Below are positions 53,856 to 63,997 of a stretch of 64,000 nucleotides of DNA, piece after piece. Under the pieces are notes generated by a model that ran no database searches, was not told the DNA's origin, and saw only the letters and a program-made list of their open reading frames with translations. The DNA comes from Agapetus fuscipes (Eukaryota > Arthropoda > Insecta > Trichoptera > Glossosomatidae), in the NCBI GenBank assembly GCA_951799405.1, contig OX637345.1:13330001-13394000 (forward strand), in the 5' to 3' direction. The position numbers and the translations under genes were made by a program. Every line of letters starts with the position of its first letter. Positions within the stretch are counted from its first letter, which is position 1.

Positions 53856-54487
53856 TATAATCTAAGTTGCAAAGATATATTACATTTAAGATTTATATTC
53901 AATGCATTCCTATAAATTTTTATATAGTTTTAGTTATTGTGTTTATTTGTTTCATTTTACTTTCATATATAGGTATTTATAATTTTTTTCAATCTATTTT
54001 TAATTGTGGTTTTATATTCAGCTACTTACTTCTAATTTCTGCTTACTATTTATACATTCATAAACTGTCTTTTCTCTTGTTTTTTTATCTCATCTCTCTA
54101 TTTTTTTTTTTTAAAGTATTAATACCTACTTATGTAATCATTATTTTGTTTTATGTTACTTTTTATCCCGGATAGTTTTCAATTGTAGTTCTGATATATT
54201 TGTTGTTTCATTTTATACTTTTTACTTACTCTTGTATTTATAACACTATTTTTAGTATGTATTGTAAAAGGCACTAAGTGTCGTGAATTTATAAATAAAT
54301 AAATAAATAAATAAGCAGACACGCATAAGTTTGCGCTTACACATGCTGAATGTGGACTTACAATATAAAAACCTAATCTGAAATGAAAATACGCCCTGCA
54401 ACTCTTGACGACCTTCCCTGAAACAAGGGTGACATTGTGCAAAGTAAAACATTTTATGCAGTATGCGTAGTCAGCCTCATACCAACC
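53856..54487 (-). mobile_element. Repeat C copy split by a TTTA-rich insertion
   Basis: 53856-53917 has the TAATCTAAGTTGCAAAGATA end and GCATTCCTATAA. 54312-54487 resumes at AAGCAGACACGCATAAG and runs to CAGCCTCATACCAACC. Confidence 0.75.
53918..54311 (+). mobile_element. Probable LINE 3' UTR with (AAAT)n tail
   Basis: It ends TGTATTGTAAAAGGCACTAA, GTGTCGTGAATTTATAAATA and an (AAAT)n run to 54313. This looks like a LINE 3' UTR plus tail. There is no coding part to confirm it. Confidence 0.45.
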
Positions 54488-54834
54488 TATTTTTTCTGGC
54501 ACAGGGGTACAGGCAAAAATTAAGCATTTTTTATTCTACGATAAAAACCAGAAGTTGAATGGACACAAAAAAGGAAGGAAAAGGACATCAAAAATTTGCA
54601 GGAAGACAAAACTTGATCTTCCGGGAACAGGGTAAAATCCGTGACGTAATATCTGGTTGATGGAGAGGAAGAAGAAGTGTGGAGAGGAAACGGAGTGCAT
54701 TTTTCAGCTTCCTGTCTCGACCGCTCAGAGGTTTGAATTCCTAGCACCGTGACTTATAAATACCTACTTGTGATGATTTGCAATTCGAAGTCTCCCTTCG
54801 TACATTGACAAGTCCAAAAAGACTGCTTTTTATT
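54488..54834. other. Unexplained DNA
   Basis: Purine-rich stretch with GAAGAAG runs. No feature recognised. Confidence 0.35.
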
Positions 54835-56115
54835 TCCGTCGTAGCTATGATTGTTATGATAGCTACGTATGTATGTTTGTTTATGCATCGTCGCTATGAT
54901 TATTTCGATAATTACATACGTCTGCCTTTTGTGCCATCGTAGCTATGATTGTTTCGATAGCTATGTCTGCCTTTTGTACCATGGCAGCTATGATTATTTC
55001 GATGGCTATGGTACCTTTTGTGCCATTGTACTATGATTGTTTTGATAGCTACGTATGTATGTCTGCTTATGCATCGTAGCTATGATTGTTTCGATAGGTC
55101 TGCCTTGTGTGCCATCGTAGCTATGATTCCTTCGATAGCTTCATATATATGTCTACTTATGCATCGTAGCTTTGATTATTTCGAAAGCTATGACTGCCTT
55201 ATGTGCCATCGTAGCTATGATTGTTTCGATAGCTACATACGTTTGCTGTTTGTTCCATCGTGGCTATGATTGTTTTGATATCTGAGTATATACATAATGT
55301 CTGATTGATTGATGTCATGATGTCTGATTATACATCGTAGCTATGATTACCTTGATGGCTAAGTTTACTTTTTGTTCCATCATAGCTCGGATTGTTTTAA
55401 TAGCTAAGTATGTTTTTTTTAAGGAAGCCTATGCGGGAGACTCCCTAGATTCGAGAGACTCTAAGGGTCTATGACACTTGTTTTAGTGCCGCAGAGGTGT
55501 TGGTGATGTGGCAGTTGTCCATGTCCGGTTGCAGGGTCGTTAGCTGCGCAGTGCTGTGGTGTGTGTGGCATTGCTCTGTTTTGAGACACTGAGAGGAAAT
55601 GGCGATTGATATTGGATTTGAAAAGGGCAATGTTAAATTGGGATGGAAACACAGATACCGGTAACTCATTCCATAAGCGGGCAGTTTGGCAGAGGAATGA
55701 GTCGTGAAAACACCAAGTTCTCATAGTTTTGATATCGACTGCAAATGGTTGAATGTGAGCCGTTCTACGAGTTGCCCTTGTTGTGACGAGAGGAGGGGGT
55801 ATAAGTGAGGATATTTCATCAGAGCAGACGCCATATGTCTGCTTTTGCATCGTAGCTTTGATTCTTTCGATAGCTATGGCTGCATTTTGTTCAACCGTAG
55901 CTATGATTATTTTTATGGTTATGTCTTATTTATGTTACATCGTAGCTACAATTATTTTGATAATTATGACTGCCTTTTTATCCACCGTAGCTATTTTTAT
56001 TTTGATGGCTGTCTTTTGTTCCACCTAAGCTATATTTATTTTGAAAGCGATTAACGTCTGTTTTTGTTGTGCCGTAGCTATGATTATTCAAAAAGATACG
56101 AGGGCGTTGGCTTTT
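54835..56115. repeat. Degenerate minisatellite (CGTAGCTATGATT unit), split by a LINE
   Basis: The motif CATCGTAGCTATGATTGTTT with CGATAGCTACGTATG recurs every 50-65 bases from 54835 to 55423 and resumes at 55839-56115. Copies vary in length and sequence. The 410-bp gap is a LINE insertion with TATGT duplicated on both sides. Confidence 0.85.
55424..55833 (-). mobile_element. 5'-truncated LINE fragment with 5-bp TSD
   Basis: The minus strand reads TTRATRRTAHIQPFAVDIK, then FLCQTARLWNELPVSVFPSQ and FKSNINRHFLSVSQNR. T-A-R-x-W-N-x-L-P...F-K-x-x-I-N-x-x-L is a standard LINE C-terminus. The 3' UTR ends in eight A (plus-strand T run 55423-55430). TATGT lies at 55419-55423 and 55834-55838. Confidence 0.85.
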
Positions 56116-56149
56116 TGTTATATCGGAGCTATGATCAAGCAGTATGTAG

Positions 56150-56304
56150 GAAGCCTGTTGTTCTAAGGCTGGATGGACATTTGGTGGCCGGTCTTTGGTC
56201 AAAGTATATGAACTTTTCAACCCAGGGAAGAGCATGTTTGTAAATCAAATGATATTTATTGGGCTCCGACAGGAATCGAGTCCAGGGTCTTCCGGTCGCA
56301 TTTT
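56150..56304 (-). mobile_element. SINE-B fragment, diverged
   Basis: GGCTGGATGGACATTTGGTG, AACCCAGGGAAGAGCATG and GGCTCCGACAGGAATCGAGT. The A-box is lost. Confidence 0.65.
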
Positions 56305-56902
56305 TTGAAATCAAAATGAAAGAAAACTTAAAACAAAAAAGCTTACAAAAAATGGCAATTTTTGGAGTTGTTGCATTTTTCAGACGGTCGCGATAATCCA
56401 TCAAGAACAAAAATGATAATTATTATGAAGATAATAATATCTATTATCGCACTTGGCGCTTTGTGGATGCAAGCCAGAGCGAGACAAAGCATGGGGCACG
56501 CTTCGAGAGTGAAAGCGAAGGTCAAAACCGAGAACCAGATGCACTCAGCCTACACACAAATATCACCCTTATTCTTAAAACAAATAAAGAAAAATTTCCT
56601 TTGAAACGAAAAGTGCAGTTGGTTCTTTTCTTGATGCAAATATGCGTGCGAAAGAGAGGCGAGTATGAGTTTTCGCACGCGAGTGTGTGGGTTGGAGAAG
56701 GACAGAGGATATTGGACTGACCTCTAAGCAGAGCAAGGTCGATGACCTGGTCGGGTTCATTTTTCGAGAGGACTTTTGGAGGACATGACGGTTTGTGTGT
56801 GCAATTTTCAGGGTTGGCTGTAGGATTGGTAGGATTCGTAGGATTGTAGGATTCAATGTATTCCTTATCGGCTTTGTAATGTTCCTTTGTTATCCTGTAG
56901 GT
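56305..56902. other. Unexplained DNA
   Basis: Several overlapping frames of 80-93 codons on both strands without recognisable domains. GTAGGATTG-type words repeat near 56815-56850. Confidence 0.35.
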
Positions 56903-57147
56903 CTATCTATAATCTAAGCTGCAAGGATATATTCGTTCAAAGCTCTCAGATGTATGCCCACAAACAAACACGTGTAGTTCGCGCTTACAAATGCTGATTG
57001 TGTACTTACAAAAAAAATTCAAACCTCAAATGAACATAAGCCCCACAACTTTTGCCGACCTTCCCTGAAACAGGGGTGACACTGGCAAAGTGAACCATTT
57101 TTTACAGTATGGGTGGTCAGCCTCATACCAACCTATAAGTCAAGGAA
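56903..57147 (-). mobile_element. Repeat C copy, full length with 11-bp TSD
   Basis: The complete 245-bp repeat, subfamily 2 like 34496-34740, is flanked by ATCCTGTAGGT on both sides (56892-56902, 57148-57158). The duplication length points to retrotransposition (target-primed reverse transcription) and fixes the ends: TTCCTTGACTTATAGG at one and GATTATAGATAG at the other. Confidence 0.9.
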
Positions 57148-57336
57148 ATCCTGTAGGTAATCTTATAAAATGAATTTTACCGAAGGTTTTCAAATGTTCA
57201 TGAAATTTTATTTTATGGAATTGTAGGATTTATAAAAAATATAATAAAACATCGATCTACATTCTACTCACAAAAGAGATGTTAAGTAATGAAGACTTCC
57301 ATATGGAAAAATAGTTCCATTTAGGAGTTACTAAAA

Positions 57337-57861
57337 AGTCGGATTCGTCACGTTATCGTAATCGCTTGATTGTCGGATTCATTGAAATGTTGGATTCACA
57401 AAGTTGGCGGATTCATCAAATTGTCGGATTCACCAAATTGTCGTATTCAACAAAATGTCTGATTCGTCACATTATCGGATTCACTAAATTGACGGATTCA
57501 TCATATTGACGGATTTTTAATATTTCCGGAAGCATCAAATTGTCGGATTCGACAAAACGTCGGTTTCATCAAATTGTCAGATTCACCAAATTGTCGTATT
57601 CAAAAAAAAAAATCTGATTCGTCACATTATCGGATTCACTAAAGTGACGGATTCATCATATTGACGGATTCTTAATATTTCCGGAATCATCAAATTGTCG
57701 GAATCGACAAAACGTCGGATTCATCAAATTGTCGGATAAAAAAAATTACTCAGATTCACAAAAATGTCGGATTCGCCATATTTTCAAATTCATCACATTG
57801 TCGAATTCACCAAGTTGTCGGATTCGACAAAATGTCGGATTCATCAAGTTGTCGGATTGAC
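57337..57861. repeat. 17-bp minisatellite with 155-bp higher-order unit
   Basis: The basic unit is about 17-18 bases (AAATTGTCGGATTCACC and variants with CGTCAC, ACGG, CATAT). A block starting TCTGATTCGTCACATTATCG recurs at 57458 and 57613, 155 bases apart, with the same order of variant units between. Confidence 0.9.
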
Positions 57862-58127
57862 TGCATCTCCTGTCTGCATAACGTAAACATTTGGGGGCCA
57901 GACGCAAAAAAAATATATGCACAGCTTTGTGTGCTCAGTGCAATAATTTTGCATCGAGATTCCAGTTATATAAAAAGAATTTCTGTAAAAAAATATATTA
58001 TACAATATAATATACTAGCCAAATTACTATTTTTAGATTCCTACTATTATTTAACATGAGCAACTTCTTCCCAATGCATTGGAATTCTTTTATTTACACA
58101 AGTAAAAGGAACAGCCTTAAACTCAAG

Positions 58128-58524
58128 CAACGCAACGCAATTAAATTTCTTGTAGAACCTATTTATTTTCATCGCGAAGAGCTTGATCTACCGCCAACCA
58201 CTTTCCTATAATTACAATAATTTACAACACTTTTCGGATATTCGAAGAACCGTTGCGTGTTGTAAGAACATTTGTAAATTACTCTTGACGTTTCGTTGGC
58301 GTCGTAGCCAACGTCTTTTAGCACCGTTTTTGGACGACGATTGGGGATCCTCAAATATCAATGCAATTTCAGTTTAAATATTACTTTTTGTAATTTTTAA
58401 AAGGGTTTCCCAGCTTCTAAAGTGGACTGGTTCTTTTTTCTTGTAATGGATGAGTTAACCTTGTCGGTATTTTTATTTTGAGTTACAAATAAACACCGAA
58501 AAGCTTCACACTCCTCGAAGGCAT
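58128..58524 (-). mobile_element. SINE-A copy with a 200-bp insertion
   Basis: The TTGCGTTGCG tail lies at 58128-58140 and the body resumes at 58403 with GGGTTTCCCAGCTTCTAAAG. The insertion (about 58204-58402) holds a CGTTGGC/GCCAACG stem-loop (about 58290-58309). The tRNA head is missing. Confidence 0.7.
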
Positions 58525-59149
58525 TTCTTCTTCATTAAAACCTAGTTTTTTTTCTTATTTCTTGTTGATCCTCTTTAGACTTTTGAACCATGGAGGAAGT
58601 TTTAAAATATCCATGTTTTGAACAATACAAGGCACTGCATGGAGTTTTTTTTATTTTTAATATTTAGCAAAAATAATGCTAATTTAAATAATTTAATTTG
58701 CGCCAGAAAACCTGCAGGAACTGGTCATCCCAAGAAGTCTGAGCGAGAGTCCTTCGAGGCTTCCTTCATTTCTGAAACAAAAACATTGTGAACTGTTCAG
58801 TGGTAATCCTAAAGTCCGAGGCGCTGACCACTAGACTAATAACCATTCTACAAATCATCATCATTGAAAAGGGAAAAGAAGAACTGATATTATTTTTTTC
58901 CGTTGGCTGCTCACACCATCCTGTTATCGTGCTGGGTTGCGTCATCCGTTTTATGCGGCATAACTCTTTCTGTAAACATCCAGTGCACTTCACGCACACA
59001 TGCAGCATGTGTATGCGTCAGACATACCAACACCACCACGCCCAGCAGACCAAGCGGATAATATGGAAGGCGTTGCCTCTAAAAGGGGCAACAATCCAAA
59101 AATATACACGCCCGGCAATACTGCACTGTCTGCTTCAACATTCGCAAAA
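58525..59149. other. Mostly unexplained; one tRNA-like head
   Basis: On the minus strand about 58855-58800 reads TTAGTCTAGTGGTCAGCGCC and TCGGACTTTAGG, a SINE-B A-box half. No body. Confidence 0.45.
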
Positions 59150-59477
59150 TCACAACTAAGCTACACATATAGGGTAACTTCTTGCCGCGTTATCTTCTTG
59201 CCCCGAAAGATTTCGCATGCGGCGGGTGGAACCAATTCATTTTTATAGGTAAGGCGGCCGGCCTTACGCTAAACACATCAGTTGAAGTGAGGGTTTCCCA
59301 GTTCCCAAACTCTGGTACTCATTTTTTTTTAAGGCTGAGTTAACCTTGCTGGTATGTTATTTTGGGGTTTGAAATAAACACCGAAACGGGAAATCATTAC
59401 TGACACCCTCATTGGGATTCGAACCCGAGCTCACGGCATGGAATGCAAAGGCTCTACAAACTGAGCTATCAACTGGG
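59150..59477 (-). mobile_element. SINE-A copy, near full length
   Basis: All blocks are present on the minus strand; B-box GGGTTCGAATCCCAATGAGG and 3' stem-loop TACCCTATATGTGTAGC. Confidence 0.85.
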
Positions 59478-59570
59478 TTCGATGCTTTTGTAATTTCTGT
59501 CTTCTGCAGTTCCAAATTGACAATGTGTCTGATTGATCGAAACCTCTTTTTGACTTCTTTTTATCAGCCA

Positions 59571-59735
59571 CTGCCCTTCTTCTCCAGTTCCATACTCACA
59601 ATGTATGACAATCCACCACTACTCCGTACAGACACCTTGCCCTGTGTGTGTCCTGACCTCCTTCATCAACCACTGTTTGTATGACGCCCTTCTTCTCCAG
59701 TTCCATACTCACAATGTATGACAATCCACCACCTT
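59571..59735 (-). repeat. 113-bp minisatellite, ~1.5 copies
   Basis: Same unit as 23765-24105 (CCCTTCTTCTCCAGTTCCAT recurs 113 bases apart, about 59574 and 59687). Confidence 0.85.
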
Positions 59736-60754
59736 CTCCTTTTTCTTTCACGCCGTTTTGGAATACTACGAACTCTGGGCGGCGCATGTGGCATGATCAA
59801 CGACAGCGGGAAGAACGTGTTAACATACTAACTTGATCACTGTATTTCTCATCTCCGATCCATACAGGTCTGAATATAAACCTCATATTAGGAACAGCTA
59901 TCCTGTCGTAGCCTGGAGACTTGGCTCATGTAACAATTGCATTAATAGCCATTGCTTCATCTTCCTTTTTCTTGAGCACTCTTGCAACAGACGATGGATC
60001 GATTTAGCTTTACCCATTTTTATTGTGACCATTCTATTTGAAACCATTTGGTCAGGAGCACTAGAGACCCGGAGCGTAGAAGTATGTGGTCATCCTAACG
60101 AATGTGAAGCACTTACTTCAAGGAAGGAACCTGGAAAGCGGTTGGGAGTCTATTATGTAATCAATTAATTTCTGTTTTAAATTTTGTAGTTCTTTCCAAT
60201 AGTGAGATGGATTTGACACTAATTGCAAAATATACTAGATATTTTGTCTTGGATGGGCCGTACTATTCCAAACACTTTTGGTGCAAAAGTTTTTAGGCTT
60301 CAGTTCAAGCTTTTTCAATGAATGATGTTCAGAATATTTTTACTGGTTTACCCGCAACTATGATCTGATAATCTATTCTCATGTTTTCTCGGTATTCTCG
60401 TGTTTTGCGGGTTCTCAAATGCAGATCATTTGATTTCAAAGATGGTTGACATGAATTTTTGAATGAAAAGTCTAATCTTTTGTTTATCTATACCTAATAT
60501 CTGTTACATATGCCTTTCAGCAAACTTGCCTCTCTTGCCTCATAACTTTTTTGGTTTGATACAAACCCATCAAAGATTCATAACAATGGAGATTATCCCG
60601 AGTAAGACTGAACACAATGATATTGGATCTTTTTAAAGGAATCTTGTACTAAGAGACTCTTTACATTTCGTGTAATTTGGAGCAGAGGTTTTTGTTTTGG
60701 TGAGGTGTCGGTTTATATCCTGATTCTTTGTAACAGGGCTATAGCCGCAATGTG
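59736..60754. other. Unexplained DNA
   Basis: A 111-codon plus-strand frame at 59833-60168 has no recognisable domain. No shared repeat found. Confidence 0.35.
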
Positions 60755-60825
60755 TTTTATTACCTTTGTTTTGAGACACTGAGGAAGTGGCGATTGATGT
60801 TGTAATTTGATTGATTGTTATTATT
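60755..60825 (-). mobile_element. LINE C-terminal scrap
   Basis: The minus strand reads NINRHFLSVSKQR, the same as the end of the LINE at 55424-55833. Confidence 0.55.
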
Positions 60826-60845
60826 GGGGACTAGTAAAATGATCT

Positions 60846-61017
60846 GAAGCGCTATTCTCTTAAATTCCTTACGACCTTTAAGGCGACTAAATAGCGATTC
60901 GTGCCCAAAAATAAGGTGTACTGTGATTTTTGGTTTATGGAATTCTTTCGCAAGCGCTAGCAAGCTCCAACTTTGATTGATATCCAAAGTGTAAGGAATT
61001 TAGCAGAATAGCGCTTC
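60846..61017. mobile_element. TIR element M8
   Basis: GAAGCGCTATTCTCTTAAAT at the left and its near-perfect inverse (AATTTAGCAGAATAGCGCTT) at the right give TIRs of about 28 bp. 172 bp long, no ORF. Confidence 0.7.
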
Positions 61018-61282
61018 TACTGGAGAAAAGGACACAAAACGTTCGCAGCATTTGATGGAAGAGGCCACTTATGTTACTCCAATGTTGTTGTACTGAAATA
61101 ACGAGTACTGAAAAAAGACGTCAAAGAGATGTGCATGCTTTCTGGACAAAGATGTGGCGGTGGTAGGCCAAGTGCTATATTCGTCTCAGGCAGAAAGTGC
61201 TTTCCACAGATTAGCATCTTCTTTGACAAAAAGACTTACAATCATTTCATTTTCTTCGTCTTTATCATCGACTTTTTCCTGG

Positions 61283-61468
61283 CTTCCCAGCTTCCGAGGG
61301 GGCTGATACTCATTTCTTGTGAAAGCTGAGTTAACCTTGACGGTATTTTATTTTGGGTTTTGAAATAAACACCGAAACGGGAAATCATTTCTGACACCCT
61401 CGGTGGGATTCGAACCCGGGCTCACGGCATGAAATGCAAGCACTCTACAAACTGAGCTATCGACCGGA
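61283..61468 (-). mobile_element. SINE-A 5' half
   Basis: Head with B-box GGGTTCGAATCCCACC and A-box ATAGCTCAGTTTGTAGAG. It stops at GAAGCTGGGAAG. Confidence 0.85.
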
Positions 61469-62069
61469 CAAGTTTATTACTTTAATTTCGAACCAAGACA
61501 TTTTCATCAGTAAATGGATTTTTTATCACTAACCTAAATATTGGTTTTTTTTTCGTAAAGAATTGTGGAATATAAGAAATGCATTACAATTGTTACTCAT
61601 TACATATATTTTAATCTATTGTATGAAAAACTGATAAACAAAGAAAAAAATATGATTAAAAAGAGCAAAAGCAAAAAGTGCCATGTGTCGACACGCTGCT
61701 ATACAATGTTGATATTTATTTAACAAACACATAAGAACTAATTTCGCAAACAACTTTAATGACATTTTTATTTGAGGTCAGTGCACCGTACTTTTTTATA
61801 AATGCACTTTTGACCTTCAGTTTTTCCAAAGTAAAGTAAATGACTGACCGTTGGCGTAGTGGTTAGAGCGTTAGCTGGCAAGCGGAGGACCTAGGTTTTG
61901 ATGTTATTTTAGACCCCGTTTATCTGTTAACTAAGTTGCAAGATGTTTTTTTTTAAATATTATTCTTTCTAAATGTATGAATAACAAAAAAGGTTTTCGA
62001 TTGTTACAAAACCTTTTTTTCAAAAAAAGGAAAAGGAAAGAGTTAGGGAATTTCCCATCCTTTTTTTGG
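61469..62069. other. AT-rich DNA with a lone tRNA-like head
   Basis: At about 61846-61905, TTGGCGTAGTGGTTAGAGCG (A-box-like) is followed by a poor B-box (GGTTTTGAT). It may be a further tRNA-derived repeat. Confidence 0.35.
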
Positions 62070-62790
62070 TAAGCACTGTTTTGTTTTTTCATGTTCCGTT
62101 TATGGTATGTTCTGTTCAGGTTTGTGATTTTTTTTTATCAGTGTGATGTATTGTATGTGCTGTTTTATCGTTGTGATGTTTTGTCATGTGATGTGCTGTC
62201 ATTGGGATTTAATGTCGTATGAGGTTTTATAATGTGACGTTTTGTGATTGTGATGTTTTGTCATGTGATGTGCTGTCATTGGGATTTAATGTCGTGTGAG
62301 GTTTTGTAATGTGATGTTCTGTCATGTGACGTTATGTCTAATCTAAGTTGCTAAGATATGTAACATTGGGGATTCACATTATATTATGCATTCTCACAAG
62401 CAGACACGTACAAGTTTGCGCTTGCACATGCCGCATGTGAACCTAGAATATAAAGCCCAAATCTCAAATGGACATACACCCTGCAACTCTTGCCGTCCTT
62501 CCCTGAAACAGGGGTGACATTGGAAAATTTAACCATTTTCTACAGCATGGGAGGACAGCCGCATACCAACTTTTAAGTCAAGGAACAAGTGTTGCTTTGT
62601 CACTGAACTGTATTTTATGTGATGTTTTTACGTGTTTTTTTGTCATGTGATGCACTGTCATTGCCATTTAATGCCATGTGAGGCTTTGTCGTGTGATGTT
62701 CTGTTATGTGATGCTCTGTCATGTGACGTTATGTCATGTGACGTTATGTCTTGTGTTGTATTGTCACAGTCCTGTTCTATCCTGTCACCG
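62070..62790. repeat. GT-rich minisatellite split by repeat C
   Basis: Ten-base words of the TGTCATGTGA type dominate. GTGATGTTTTGTCATGTGAT recurs at 62173 and 62250, a 77-base higher-order period. The array is interrupted at 62337-62585. Confidence 0.85.
62337..62585 (-). mobile_element. Repeat C copy, full length
   Basis: TAATCTAAGTTGCTAAGATA to TTTTAAGTCAAGGAA. Stem-loops CCCTGAAACAGGG and CACATGCCGCATGTG are perfect. Confidence 0.9.
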
Positions 62791-62802
62791 ACGATTTATA
62801 AT

Positions 62803-63012
62803 CTATAACCTCTAATAAAGTTGCAAATATATATTACATATTTTAAGATTCATTTTAAATGCATTCCCACAAGCAGACACGTATAAGTTGGACCTACAAT
62901 ATAAAAACCCAAATCTCAAATGAACATAAGCCCTGCAACTCTTGCCAACCTTCCCTGAAATAGGAGTGACATTGGCAAAGAGAACCATTTTTTACGGTAT
63001 GGGTGGAAAGCC
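62803..63012 (-). mobile_element. Repeat C copy with internal deletion
   Basis: TAATAAAGTTGCAAATATAT to GGTATGGGTGG. The CACATG stem-loop region is deleted (TATAAGTTGGACCTAC). Confidence 0.8.
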
Positions 63013-63335
63013 TCACACAGAAAACGATGATGTATAATTAAACATTAGGTATTGTGATTTATGCATTTTTTTTTTTACGAATCATTACTTTATATTTTAT
63101 AATGTGTATTATGTATATATTATATTACAAAAAAAACATACAGATTACCCCTTTTTATGCATTCTATATTATTTCATATAAATAATCGCTGTTTGGGTAC
63201 GATGACATCATAACCTTTGTAAACCTTCACGGCCAATTCGGTCACTGTCCTAGCTCAAATTCCGTCTACCACGCGCCCTACTAAAGTACGCACATCCACG
63301 TCAACAGGGACACTGCTCAGAATCTGGCAAATTTG
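63013..63335. other. AT-rich DNA, nothing recognised
   Basis: No supported feature. Confidence 0.4.
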
Positions 63336-63339
63336 GTAT

Positions 63340-63658
63340 TTTTATGATTTGACTTGGGGTTCTTTTAGTTAAATTGCGATTGAAATTTATTTTTTACAAA
63401 ATCGCTTACAATCGTTCACACTTCACTCTCTGCTTACAGTGGTGTTTGCGTTACAATGATCTCAGCGACTCTGCTCTCTCACATAATCTTTGCTCGTATT
63501 TATAGGTATAAAAGAGACGATTCTTGCATGTTCTAGAATATGGTAGACACTTCCTAGTAACTGTAACACTCTGGTATAGTTCCACACTATACCAGAATGT
63601 TCGACACACCAGACAGCGTGCTCCGGCTCACGTGTCCGAACCCATACGTTCGTAACAG
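63340..63658 (-). mobile_element. Solo LTR (LTR3)
   Basis: The minus strand begins TGTTACGAACGTATGGG, with CAAGAATCGTCTCTTTTATA and TATA-like CCTATAAATACGAGC as in LTR2. GTAT lies on both sides (63336-63339, 63659-63662), a perfect 4-bp duplication. It is 319 bp, the same as LTR2. No internal retrotransposon sequence remains. Confidence 0.8.
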
Positions 63659-63663
63659 TATAA

Positions 63664-63858
63664 TTCCTTGACTTATATGAGGTTAATAACCAATACAACA
63701 AATTGTTCACGTTTAATACGGCATGTGTATGCGTGAACTTACAGGCATCTACAAATGTATGCATTAATTATGATTTTTTATGTCAATATACCATTGCAAC
63801 TTAGATTAAAGATTATTGTATTGTTCGGCCTCATATCAACCATGAAGTCAAGGAACAA
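63664..63858 (+). mobile_element. Repeat C copy plus an inverted scrap
   Basis: 63664-63815 runs TTCCTTGACTTATATGAGGT to TTGCAACTTAGATTAAAGAT with internal deletions. At 63828-63858 an inverted head scrap (CCTCATATCAACCATGAAGT) follows. Confidence 0.7.
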
Positions 63859-63863
63859 AAAAA

Positions 63864-63997
63864 TGGCCGGTATTTTATTTTTAGGTTTGAAATAAATACC
63901 TCAACGGGAATTCATTTCTGGCACCGTCAGTGGGGATTGAACCCTTTCCCTTTAGTATGTGATTCAAGAATTGCACCAATTAATCTATCGACCAGAC
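63864..63997 (-). mobile_element. SINE-A 5' part
   Basis: Head and first body block only (GATTGAACC-type B-box; AAATAAATACCTCAACGGGA). It stops at GGCCATTTTTTT. Confidence 0.75.

Noticed and set aside
59833..60168. 111-codon plus-strand frame as a host exon
   Set aside because: No domain, no splice pattern I could defend, and composition like its surroundings.
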